Notes under the pieces: generated by a model
Databases searched by the model: none
What the model was told of the DNA's origin: nothing
The model's input: the letters and a program-made list of their open reading frames with translations, nothing else
Program-made: the position numbers and the translations under genes
Assembly: GCA_963921935.1 (NCBI GenBank)
Contig: OY998177.1
Coordinates: 11,187,754-11,251,753, forward strand
Source: Galeruca laticollis
Lineage: Eukaryota > Arthropoda > Insecta > Coleoptera > Chrysomelidae
Direction: 5' to 3'
Length of the DNA: 64,000 nt
In this document: positions 34,033 through 42,230 of the stretch, piece by piece
Numbering within the stretch: the stretch's first letter is position 1
Layout of the letters: the number at the start of each line of letters is the position of its first letter

Positions 34033-34189
34033 TAGTGTTTTTAAATGAAACTCACGGTCTCTAGTTAATTCCACAATATAATACAAGTTATTTAAAATTC
34101 TAAAAAATTGTCAATTTTTCAGAATTTTCAATAACTTGTATTATATTGTGGAATTAACTAGAGACCGTGAGTTTCATTTAAAAACACTA
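34033..34189. repeat. 157-bp foldback of PLE family A terminal sequence
   Basis: Near-perfect palindrome: TAGTGTTTTTAAATGAAACTC at the left end and its complement at the right. The arms equal the outer terminal sequence of family A PLEs. The centre lacks the hammerhead core; the arms meet at AAATTGTCAATTT, the stem III/cleavage-site region. Confidence 0.9.
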
Positions 34190-34202
34190 ATAGTAATTAT
34201 TT

Positions 34203-34236
34203 TTGAAAATGCTCTGAACTCGGGAGCGAAACGTCA
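34203..34236 (+). ncRNA. decayed hammerhead relic
   Basis: UUUGAAAAU, stem II GCUC/GAGC, then GAAACGUC. The second core box and the cleavage triplet are perfect, but the CUGANGA box is mutated. A different sequence family from the adjacent foldback. Confidence 0.5.
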
Positions 34237-34298
34237 AGTAAAAATATAATTTGATACATTATTTATGATTAACCTGATGCCCAAGGACAATGAAAGGA

Positions 34299-34301
<3 letters not shown>

Positions 34302-34345
<44 letters not shown>
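34302..34345. repeat. (TA)n microsatellite
   Basis: 44 bp of TA at the outer end of the left family B PLE copy. Confidence 0.95.
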
Positions 34346-34346
<1 letters not shown>

Positions 34347-34419
34347 CAAAATATGTTCATCAAGAACTGGGTGTAGCAGTCAACAGTGGGGCTGGTGAGA
34401 AATCAAACAATTTTATTAT

Positions 34420-34462
34420 TCATCAAGCTTTCAACCCTTGTTTGGGGTCTTCCTCAGGATGA
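34420..34462 (-). ncRNA. hammerhead ribozyme, PLE family B
   Basis: Minus strand: stem I UCAUC/GAUGA, CUGAGGA, bulged A, stem II GACCC/GGGUU with loop CAAACAA, GAAA, then GCUU. Stem III is reduced to the self-complementary AGCU, as in PLE hammerheads thought to cleave as dimers. Confidence 0.7.
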
Positions 34463-34846
34463 CTACAAATATTATATATTTAAAAACAATACGTTACAAA
34501 ACATAGTCGTACTTACTAAAATGGATTGTCAGATCGACTATACCATAAAAGTTGGAAACAATAAAAACTCAATAAACAATATATACATTTAAAAAACATT
34601 TAAAAATAACACAAAAAACCGTTACAAACAATAACATTGTACTGATTTGGATATTTTTATCGGACCAACCACACAATGAATATTACATTTTAAGATGTTA
34701 GAAATTACTGACAAAACTCCAAATGAAACAAATGATAACAAATGGTAAAAGTGACAATTAGCATGGAACAACACGGTGAGCACGGAACAACACAAAATGG
34801 CCTTTAACTAAAATGCAAACCAGCGAACACTACATTAACGAAGATG

Positions 34847-36583
34847 TTATGCATTGTTAGTGTGCTGTGTTAGGGGAAATATTTTAGGAATTTTGTTCTT
34901 ATTATTCTCATACTCCAAAATGTAATTATAGATGAGACTCAGATTTTGAGTATCTGATCTAGTGTTGAGGGGTCTTTCAATTTTATTAATAAACACCATC
35001 TCCAAAAAAATCCTTTTATAGTAGTTATTTTCTCCAATTAAAACTTCAACTCCTTCGAAATCCATATCATGTTGTGATTCAATAACATGGGTCGACAGAG
35101 CGCAAGACGGCCTTCCCAATCTGCAATCGCTTTTGTGAGATGTTATTCTACCCTGCAAAAGCCTTGAGGTTTGTCCAATGTATGCTTTATGACAATCCTT
35201 GCAATTGATCTTATACACAACATTGGAACTTTCTAACGGTTTGACTTTAGTTTTGGTGCGGGTAAACAGGGAACCTACAGTTTTCACATTCCTCGTTGAA
35301 ATCTTAACATGTGGAATGTGTTTCAAAACAGAAATAAGTTTGGGAGTCAGATCATTGATATAAGGTAAGGAAACAAATTTCATATCTGTTTCACGTATAT
35401 CATCAACATTAGAACTCTTAACTATAGCCAACCGACGTTGGATTGGAAAAGAAGAACTGAAAATAATGTTGTTGAGAAGTTTAGAAGGATAAGAATTATC
35501 AATAAATATATTGTAAAGCATTTTCAAATCACGATTTCTGTATTGAGGATGAGACAATTGGCATACGCGGCTTTTCGTAGTATGAATTAAATTAACTTTC
35601 ATTTGCATGGTGTGATTGGAATGGTAATTAAGAAATCTATTACTTGCCATGGGTTTACGGTACCAAGATGTGCGTAATACTCCTTGATTGTCTCTATGGA
35701 CCTTCATGTCAAGAAAAGGAATGTAGTGATCTGTTTCTGTTTCAACCGTGAACTGGATGTCTTTATCCAAACTATTGAAAACATCCAGTGCAATTTGTAT
35801 ATTGTTATGAGGTACGGCAAGTATCAAATCATCAACGTACCTCTTTACGAAAGGAATATGAAAAGGAATAACATCCAGCACTCTCTCAATCAATAAACCA
35901 AAAACAAAATTACAAAGTATAGGCGAAATCTTAGAGCCCATAGGAGTGCCAAATTCTTGTTTATAGTAAGTATCATTGAACACTAGTACATTCGAATCGA
36001 AAACGAAACTTAGCAAAATAATGAACGTTTCTAGAGTGATTTGACATCTCGAACTAATGATATCCCATCTTCTGCGAATAACTTCGATTGTGGTGGGAAG
36101 TGAAAGGTTAGTATAAAGTGAGACTACGTCGAAACTGACCAAAACATAGTCTTCTGGAAGCTTAATGTCATTAACAAATTTGCTGAACATAAAAGAATCT
36201 GTGATGTTGAAAGAATTGTAGAAATCATAAGATTCTTTTAGAATTCCAGTAAGGTACGAAGCAATTGGGCCGTTAGGTGGATTAAGTGAAGAAACAATTG
36301 GTCTCATACTGAGGATTGGTTTATGGATCTTGGGTAAGGCATAAAATCTCGGTGTTATGCAATTATAAATTGTTAGTGATTTAGCATGTTCCTCTGGAAT
36401 GCTCTTTTTGTTCTTTAATGTTGTAACCAATTTATTGGCTTTTTGTTGATAGGTGGTGTCAGGATTTCTGCTCAGTCTCCTATAGTATCTTTGATCATCT
36501 AGAAGTTGGGAACTCAATTGCAAGTAATCCTCTTTATACATAATTACTGATACGTTACCTTTGTCACTTTTAACCAAATACAA
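34847..36583 (-). CDS. PLE family B RT + GIY-YIG endonuclease (5' part displaced)
   Basis: This 578-residue frame covers most of a Penelope-like reverse transcriptase. It has RFYALPKIHKP and PIVSSLNPP (fingers), LVSFDVVSLYTNL (motif A, Asp 152), EFGTPMGSKISP (motif B), RYVDDLILAV (motif C, YVDD at 249-252), FLDMKVH (motif D/E region) and SWYRKPMASNRFLNYHSNH (C-terminal RT). It continues to a GIY-YIG endonuclease (VVYKINC near 455, YIGQT near 468, and FLEMVFINK). It ends ...NNA. All RT and EN key residues appear intact. The N-terminal ~90 residues are cut off by the nested foldback; the listed start is only the first available methionine. PLEs have a telomerase-like RT. Confidence 0.9.
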   Translation of the reverse strand: MYLVKSDKGNVSVIMYKEDYLQLSSQLLDDQRYYRRLSRNPDTTYQQKANKLVTTLKNKKSIPEEHAKSLTIYNCITPRFYALPKIHKPILSMRPIVSSLNPPNGPIASYLTGILKESYDFYNSFNITDSFMFSKFVNDIKLPEDYVLVSFDVVSLYTNLSLPTTIEVIRRRWDIISSRCQITLETFIILLSFVFDSNVLVFNDTYYKQEFGTPMGSKISPILCNFVFGLLIERVLDVIPFHIPFVKRYVDDLILAVPHNNIQIALDVFNSLDKDIQFTVETETDHYIPFLDMKVHRDNQGVLRTSWYRKPMASNRFLNYHSNHTMQMKVNLIHTTKSRVCQLSHPQYRNRDLKMLYNIFIDNSYPSKLLNNIIFSSSFPIQRRLAIVKSSNVDDIRETDMKFVSLPYINDLTPKLISVLKHIPHVKISTRNVKTVGSLFTRTKTKVKPLESSNVVYKINCKDCHKAYIGQTSRLLQGRITSHKSDCRLGRPSCALSTHVIESQHDMDFEGVEVLIGENNYYKRIFLEMVFINKIERPLNTRSDTQNLSLIYNYILEYENNKNKIPKIFPLTQHTNNA

Positions 36584-36668
36584 ATTAGGATTTTGCTTAA
36601 AAAAAGTTTGACATTTCTTAAAAAGGTCAGATAGAAAATGTTTATTATCATTATTCTTATGTATGTGA

Positions 36669-36953
36669 TTAGTTATAATATTAGTGTTTTTAAATGAAAC
36701 TCAAGGTCTCTAGTTAATTCCACAATATAATACAAGTTATTGAAAATTCTAAAAAATTGACAATTGTTTCGATAAATCAATATCATTCTGACGATGATAT
36801 TGATTTATCGAAACAATTGTCAATTTTTTGGAATTTTCAATAACTTGTATTATATTGTGGAATTAACTAGAGACCTTGAGTTTCATTTAAAAACACTAAT
36901 ATGAGCATATTCCACGAAGTAAGGGTCGAGACAGTCAATTTAGTTATAATATT
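36669..36953. mobile_element. 257-bp solo foldback of PLE family A ends with 14-bp target duplication
   Basis: Insert 36683-36939 is flanked by the direct repeat TTAGTTATAATATT (36669-36682 and 36940-36953). Removing the insert and one repeat restores continuous family B coding. The insert is two inverted copies of the family A terminal sequence meeting at the hammerhead, plus a 40-bp tail with CCACGAAGTAAGGGTCGAGA that also occurs beyond the family A termini at 30361 and 47180. Confidence 0.9.
36785..36824 (+). ncRNA. hammerhead ribozyme in the foldback
   Basis: CUGACGA at 36788-36794, bulged U, GAUA/UAUC stem II, GAAAC-AAUU-GUC, AUU/AAU minimal stem I; the distal UUCU arm is lost. The opposite strand keeps stem II, GAAA and GUC but not CUGACGA, so only one strand has a complete core. 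Confidence 0.65.
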
Positions 36954-37118
36954 GGTAAATTTAGCTCTAATAACATTTTTGCGACAATCACTGAGATTCA
37001 TCAAAATCAACTCCAAATCAGCTAACATAGAAGAAACTCTATAATCATGAATTGTAGAGAACAAACCGAAATTAGGACCAAGAGAGATGAGTTTGAGAAC
37101 ATCAGGGGGTATCGACAC
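36954..37118 (-). pseudogene. N-terminal block of PLE family B pol
   Basis: Encodes SIPPDVLKLISLGPNFGLF and then DCRKNVIRAKFTN, the conserved N-terminal block of PLE RTs. Separated from the rest of the gene only by the foldback at 36683-36939. Confidence 0.8.
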
Positions 37119-37128
37119 ATCACTTAAG

Positions 37129-38436
37129 TCTTAATTACCATTCCAATCACACCATGCAAATGAAAGTTAATTTAATTCATACTATGAAAAGCCGCGTATG
37201 CCAATTGTCTCATCCTCAATACAGAAATCGTGATTTGAAAATGCTTTACAATATATTTATTGATAATTCTTATCCTTCTAAACTTCTCAACAACATTATT
37301 TTCAGTTCTTCTTTTCCAATCCAACGTCGGTTGGCTATAGTTAAGAGTTCTAATGTTGATGATATACGTGAAACAGATATGAAATTTGTTTCCTTACCTT
37401 ATATCAATGATCTGATTCCCAAACTTATTTCTGTTTTGAAACACATTCCACATGTTAAGATTTCAACGAGGAATGTGAAAACTGTAGGTTCCCTGTTTAC
37501 CCGCACCAAAACTAAAGTCAAACCGTTAGAAAGTTCCAATGTTGTGTATAAGATCAATTGCAAGGATTGTCATAAAGCATACATTGGACAAACCTCAAGG
37601 CTTTTGCAGGGTAGAATAACATCTCACAAAAGCGATTGCAGATTGGGAAGGCCGTCTTGCGCTCTGTCGACCCATGTTATTGAATCACAACATGATATGG
37701 ATTTCGAAGGAGTTGAAGTTTTAATTGGAGAAAATAACTACTATAAAAGGATTTTTTTGGAGATGGTGTTTATTAATAAAATTGAAAGACCCCTCAACAC
37801 TAGATCAGATACTCAAAATCTGAGTCTCATCTATAATTACATTTTGGAGTATGAGAATAATAAGAACAAAATTCCTAAAATATTTCCCCTAACACAGCAC
37901 ACTAACAATGCATAACATCTTCGTTAATGTAGTGTTCGCTGGTTTGCATTTTAGTTAAAGGCCATTTTGTGTTGTTCCGTGCTCACCGTGTTGTTCCATG
38001 CTAATTGTCACTTTTACCATTTGTTATCATTTGTTTTCATTTGGAGTTTTGTCAGTAATTTCTAACATCTTAAAATGTAATATTCATTGTGTGGTTGGTC
38101 CGATAAAAATATCCAAATCAGTACAATGTTATTGTTTGTAACGGTTTTTTGTGTTATTTTTAAATGTTTTTTAAATGTATATATTGTTTATTGAGTTTTT
38201 ATTGTTTCCAACTTTTATGGTATAGTCGATCTGACAATCCATTTTAGTAAGTACGACTATGTTTTGTAACGTATTGTTTTTAAATATATAATATTTGTAG
38301 TCATCCTGAGGAAGACCCCAAACAAGGGTTGAAAGCTTGATGAATAATAAAATTGTTTGATTTCTCACCAGCCCTACTGTTGACTGCTACACCCAGTTCT
38401 TGATGAACATATTTTGTTAATATTCATCAGTCAAAC
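37129..38436 (+). pseudogene. PLE family B, right inverted copy
   Basis: The 253-residue frame 37154-37915 equals the C-terminal 253 residues of the left copy, with two substitutions seen (HTMKSR for HTTKSR; DLIPK for DLTPK). It contains the RT tail and complete GIY-YIG endonuclease (VVYKINC at 130, YIGQT at 143). 5' truncated just upstream (SNH block). The 3' terminal sequence with hammerhead runs to the (TA)n at 38449. Together with 34346-35634 it forms inverted arms of about 1.28 kb. Confidence 0.9.
38301..38343 (+). ncRNA. hammerhead ribozyme, PLE family B
   Basis: UCAUC (38301-38305), CUGAGGA (38306-38312), A, GACCC...GGGUU, GAAAGCUU (38331-38338), GAUGA closing stem I. Identical to the left-arm copy; core complete with a CUU cleavage triplet. 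Confidence 0.7.
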
Positions 38437-38448
38437 GTACCAATACTT

Positions 38449-38469
38449 TTATATATATATATATATATA
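38449..38469. repeat. (TA)n microsatellite
   Basis: 21 bp of AT between the PLE 3' end and the 351-bp repeat array. Confidence 0.9.
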
Positions 38470-38548
38470 AAGAAGATGTAGGAATATCGCGTGATATGTT
38501 AACAACAACAACAAATATATTCATGGGTAATTCACGCAAAATAAAGGG

Positions 38549-38875
38549 CTACTGAAATAGAGTGGTAACCGTGGACATGCATGTTTCTGGCTCATTTTGC
38601 CTCATCAGCACGGCATAACCAAATAAGGATGTGAAATTTGGGAGCAAAGATGTTAATCGAAACATGGGAAAACACAAAATAACGGATTTCAGCAGGGAAA
38701 CCAAACGCTCATTTGTGTCTTCAATTGGAAGATCCCGAGTTTTCAGGACATCAACCAACATCGACACGGAGGCGCATATAGCTCCCCCGCCATGAACCTT
38801 CCGACCCATAGTAAATAACAAAGAAGATGTAGGAATATCGCGTGATATGTTAACAACAACAACAAATATATTCAT
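38549..38875 (-). CDS. hypothetical 108-residue ORF of the 351-bp repeat, copy 1
   Basis: Begins with an ATG at 38875 (MNIFVVVVNISRDIPT) and ends TVTTLFQ, TAG. It is open upstream by five more codons and covers about 93-97% of the monomer. Because 351 is divisible by 3, the frame closes on itself in a circular RNA with a single stop. The hammerhead is embedded near its C-terminus in the same sense. The N-terminal 20 residues and a central stretch (FRLTSLLPNFTSLFGYAVL) are hydrophobic. No family recognised. It may be a chance ORF, and I have no evidence of translation. Confidence 0.3.
   Translation of the reverse strand: MNIFVVVVNISRDIPTSSLLFTMGRKVHGGGAICASVSMLVDVLKTRDLPIEDTNERLVSLLKSVILCFPMFRLTSLLPNFTSLFGYAVLMRQNEPETCMSTVTTLFQ
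38564..38620 (-). ncRNA. type I hammerhead, repeat copy 1
   Basis: Minus strand: stem I GGU-UAUG-CCGUG / CACGG-UU-ACC, core CUGAUGA, stem II GGC-AAAAUGA-GCC, one extra A, core GAAA, stem III AC-AUGCAU-GU (self-complementary ACAUGCAUGU), cleavage triplet GUC with the cut between 38574 and 38573. All conserved core bases are present; the extra A before GAAA is the only departure. Confidence 0.85.
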
Positions 38876-38899
38876 GGGTAATTCACGCAAAATAAAGGG

Positions 38900-39226
38900 C
38901 TACTGAAATAGAGTGGTAACCGTGGACATGCATGTTTCTGGCTCAATTTGCCTCATCAGCACGGCATAACCAAATAAGGATGTGAAATTTGGGAGCAAAG
39001 ATGTTAATCGAAACATGGGAAAACACAAAATAACGGATTTCAGCAGGGAAACCAAACGCTCATTTGTGTCTTCAATTGGAAGATCCCGAGTTTTCAGGAC
39101 ATCAACCAACATCGACACGGAGGCGCATATAGCTCCCCCGCCATGAACCTTCCGACCCATAGTAAATAACAAAGAAGATGTAGGAATATCGCGTGATATG
39201 TTAACAACAACAACAAATATATTCAT
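38900..39226 (-). CDS. hypothetical ORF of the 351-bp repeat, copy 2
   Basis: Same ORF as in copy 1, 351 bp further on; one residue differs (MRQIEPE for MRQNEPE), inside the hammerhead loop. Confidence 0.3.
   Translation of the reverse strand: MNIFVVVVNISRDIPTSSLLFTMGRKVHGGGAICASVSMLVDVLKTRDLPIEDTNERLVSLLKSVILCFPMFRLTSLLPNFTSLFGYAVLMRQIEPETCMSTVTTLFQ
38915..38971 (-). ncRNA. type I hammerhead, repeat copy 2
   Basis: As copy 1; the stem II loop reads AAAUUGA. Helices unaffected. Confidence 0.85.
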
Positions 39227-39265
39227 GGGTAATTCACGCAAAATAAAGGGCTACTGAAATAGAGT

Positions 39266-39315
39266 GGTAACCGTGGACATGCATGTTTCTGGCTCATTTT
39301 GCCTCATCAGCACGG
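39266..39315 (-). ncRNA. type I hammerhead, repeat copy 3 (distal stem I lost)
   Basis: Core, stems II and III and the CCGUG/CACGG part of stem I are intact. The outer GGU arm is lost at the junction (39316) with the inverted copy. Confidence 0.75.
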
Positions 39316-39567
39316 AAGGTTCATGGCGGGGGAGCTATATGCGCCTCCGTGTCGTCGTTGGTTGATGTCCTGAAAACTCGGGATCTTCCAATTGAAGACA
39401 CAAATGAGCGTTTGGTTTCCCTGCTGAAATCCGTTATTTTGTGTTTTCCCATGTTTCGATTAACATCTTTGCTCCCAAATTTCACATCCTTATTTGGTTA
39501 TGCCGTGCTGATGAGGCAAAATGAGCCAGAAACATGCATGTCCACGGTTACCACTCTATTTCAGTAG
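39283..39567 (+). pseudogene. hypothetical ORF in the inverted repeat copy
   Basis: Chimeric frame: about 11 residues read from antisense sequence of copy 3, then the repeat ORF from KVHGGGAICASV onward to TVTTLFQ. MLVD is changed to SLVD. Broken N-terminus. Confidence 0.3.
39496..39552 (+). ncRNA. type I hammerhead, inverted repeat copy
   Basis: Complete motif on the plus strand, identical to copy 1; predicted cut after 39542. Confidence 0.85.
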
Positions 39568-39611
39568 CCCTTTATTTTGCGTGAATTACCCATGAATATA
39601 TTTGTTGTTGT

Positions 39612-39637
39612 TATATATATATATATATATATATATA
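39612..39637. repeat. (TA)n microsatellite
   Basis: 26 bp of TA between the inverted repeat copy and the 3' end of PLE family C. Confidence 0.9.
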
Positions 39638-39727
39638 CAGGAAAGGAATATCGACCGTACTAAATATGAAAGTGGAGTTAATCCAATGGGAAGCGGTCTC
39701 TAGTGGTAAAAGCAATTGTTTAATGTG

Positions 39728-39767
39728 CCTCAAATTTTCGTCATTTATATATAACTTCCTCAGGAGG
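39728..39767 (-). ncRNA. hammerhead ribozyme, PLE family C
   Basis: CCUC, CUGAGGA, A, stem II GUUA/UGAC with loop UAUAUAAA (one G-U pair), GAAA, AUUU, GAGG closing stem I. All helices form, but stem III is only AAUU, so activity is doubtful. Confidence 0.55.
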
Positions 39768-40028
39768 ACATTTTTCAATAGAAATAGCACGAAACAATGG
39801 TAGGAGGCAAAAATAAATTTCTATAAAGAGCCTTCAATACTCACAACATTAAAGTTAATCCATCGAACCAGTCATCGCGATAAAATTATTTGAAAATTGA
39901 AAACAGAAACAACACAAACTACGACCAAATGGAACTGAATGATAAAAGATAAACTCATTTTATGGAAAAATCAACGCGGCAATGAAAACTTGTCAAACAT
40001 TAAAAACATACAGGCCGGCACCAAACAA

Positions 40029-40358
40029 TTAGTACCTACAACTGAAATTCAAATTGTTGCAATAAATGTTGCTAAGTTGATCCATGTCAGTCTTAAAATT
40101 AATTAATTGCTGATTGTCTTGACACATCTCCAAGAACAAACTTTTTTTGTAATTTGTTTCTTGTTCCAAAATTCTCACACTATTAAAATCAAAATTATGA
40201 TCTAGATTTTGGAAATGCAACGATAAGGCACACGAATTCTTCCCGATGCGACTATCGCTTTTATGTTGATTGATTCTATTTCTCAATAACTGTGCAGCCT
40301 GAGCAATGTAACAAACATCCCTGACAATCCTGGCAAGGCACAGAATAAACAACGTCAC
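40029..40358 (-). pseudogene. PLE family C GIY-YIG endonuclease part
   Basis: After a frameshift near 40320 the second half of the endonuclease reads CYIAQAAQLLRNRINQHKSD, then ALSLHFQNLDHNFDF and LFLEMCQDNQQ. The canonical YIGQT is YIAQA here: the glycine of the GIY-YIG core is replaced. Confidence 0.75.
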
Positions 40359-41622
40359 TTCGGTCCATAGTCAACGTCCTATCTTTGGTATGAGAAAAAA
40401 CGATCCCTACAGTGACAGTGTTGTATTTCACTATTGTTAAATTTTTGTAGTTCTTGTAATGAGAGACAACGTTGTCAGTAAGACCCTTGACAAAAGGTAT
40501 CTTTTTATAAGTGAAAGGATCTATCACAACATTGTCAACCGGCCCGTCAAAGATATTAGAATTGTAAATTAACTTCTTGAGAATGTGTCTAGGGAAGCCG
40601 TTATTAGGAAACAAGAGGACGAGCTTTTTTAAATCATCTTGTAAGAATCTGTCATCACTAATATGTATAACGCGATTTTTCATAGCGATGACAGTGTTTA
40701 ACTTCTGCTTATTGGGGTGGTTAGAGAAATAGTTGATATATCTACCAGAGGTCGTTGGCTTCTGATACCAATTAAGAATTATGCTATTATTATCACATCT
40801 TATCAATTCAGTGTCTAAAAAAGGCAACTTGTTTTCTTTCTCATTCTCAACCGTGAACTGTACATGAGGATCAAATGAGTTGAATATTCTGAGTGTTGTG
40901 TCAACAGAATCAAACGGGACAGCACATATAATGTCATCTACATATTTGTAAATGAATGGTGAATGGAAAGGTAATTTAGGGATGACATCATCAAACAGAG
41001 AATCCATAACAATAAGAGCAAGAATTGGACTGATAGGAGACCCCATAGGTGTACCAAAGACATGTAAGTAGAAAGTGTTATTAAAAGTAAAGTAGCAAAT
41101 AATGCACACAAATTTAAGTAATTTCAAAAAGTTATCCTTGGTAATAATTGTATGTGGCTCTAAAAGTGACAACTTCCTGTCCAAAATGCTAAATATTAAA
41201 TCCATAGGTATGTTAGTCAAAAGGGAGACTACGCCTAATGAAATTAAAATATAATTGGCTGGCAATGTCAAACCCCGAACAGAGTTAACAAAAGTGAAAG
41301 TGTCCTTAACATTGTAAAGAGTGATATCGGCAAAAGCTATGCTAAGAATATCAGAAAGAAACTTTGAAAGGTCATAAGTGAGTGATTTAACTGAACTGAC
41401 AATAGGTCTTAGAGGTATGTTCTGTTTGTGTATATTAGGTAAGCAATATAACTTGGCAGGAACAAAATTATAATTCATAAGATGTTTAGCAGCCTGATCA
41501 GTAAATTCATGATTTGATTTTAAGTGTTTCATTATTTGGTTGAAGCGGTGTTGAACACCACATGTAGGGTCTTTATTTAAACGTTGGTAAATTGAGTTCC
41601 TCGGTTTTAGTGTCATAATCAC
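40276..41622 (-). pseudogene. PLE family C reverse transcriptase
   Basis: The 448-residue frame covers fingers to endonuclease start: KLYCLPNIHK, PIVSSVKS, motif A region LISLGVVSLLTN, motif B VFGTPMGSPISP, motif C YKYVDDIICAV, and C-terminal RT NWYQKPTTSGRYINYFSNH. In motif A the catalytic aspartate expected in F-D-V-V-S-L-Y is a glycine (S-L-G-V-V), which should abolish polymerisation. YVDD is intact. The frame leaves the gene near 40320, where the endonuclease continues in another frame, and near 41600, where the N-terminal part (41573-41848) continues in another frame. Confidence 0.85.
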
Positions 41623-42085
41623 TCCTATTCATGGCAACCGTACAACCACCCTTGTCAGTTTTAACGATCAACAAGTCCGTGTGTTGTTCAAGGAGTTTTT
41701 TAGTTTTTGCATACATTCTTGAGATATATGGAACGGGTTTAATTTGAGGATGATTATAAAAATTAGTGACATTGTTAATGACTCTAGCCCTGAGAAGGTT
41801 CTTATCAACATCAGGAACAGAATCAATTATACTCTCAACATCTGCCAAGAACCGTTTAACATCAATTTCACTCCCAACAACAGGAACGCCAAAGCCCGGC
41901 CAAGTGACAAGAAATCAGCAATATCTTTAGGTATATCAACATTAGAAACATTCATGTACCACTTACTGTTATCCAAAAACATATTTTTTGTAATATTAGC
42001 ATTATTGAGTATATTATTATATTTAAGGATGTTAGGGGATTTTACCTTGTTGAATCTTCTCTGTTCTCTGAAAAGACATTTGTAA
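41573..42085 (-). pseudogene. PLE family C N-terminal region
   Basis: Frame 41573-41848 has DVDKNLLRARVINNV and LLIVKTDKGGCTVAM (the conserved KxDKGG block). A further frame shift near 41870-41890 leads to DIADFLSLG-like sequence and an upstream segment with NSKWYMNVSN. Homologous to the 36954-37118 block of family B. Confidence 0.7.
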
Positions 42086-42230
42086 TCTATCTCTGAAATT
42101 AGAAAAAATACATGAAGGCAAAATTGATTTTATACAACATTGCAAATTATTAATAAACTTTCTAAGTTTCTTAATAGTATTGTAGCAAATCTTAATTTCA
42201 ACATTTATAATCTTATTTCTCAACCTGTCA

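Larger units (their letters stand above)
34346..37128 (-). mobile_element. PLE family B, left copy with nested insertion
   Basis: Spans hammerhead-bearing terminal sequence (34346-34846), the main pol frame, a 257-bp nested foldback (36683-36939 plus target duplication) and the remaining N-terminal coding block (36954-37118, LSDVSIPPDVLKLISLGPNF). It is cut at 37128 where the inverted second copy begins. Confidence 0.9.
38470..39612. repeat. 351-bp retrozyme-like repeat array (tandem + inverted)
   Basis: Two full tandem monomers (38470-38820, 38821-39171), a third partial one (39172-39315) and an inverted partial copy (39316-39612). The two full copies differ at one noticed base (CTCATTTTG versus CTCAATTTG). 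Every copy contains a type I hammerhead. The block is bounded on both sides by (TA)n. Tandem few-hundred-bp monomers with a hammerhead and no protein of their own are the defining layout of metazoan retrozymes, which are thought to yield small circular RNAs and to depend on other retroelements. Confidence 0.85.
39638..42230 (-). mobile_element. PLE family C, near full length, inactive
   Basis: Minus-strand PLE with 3' terminal sequence (39638-40028, hammerhead at 39728-39767), GIY-YIG endonuclease, RT and N-terminal region extending to about 42225 (RDRLQMSFQRTEK block). At least three frameshifts split the pol gene. Confidence 0.85.
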
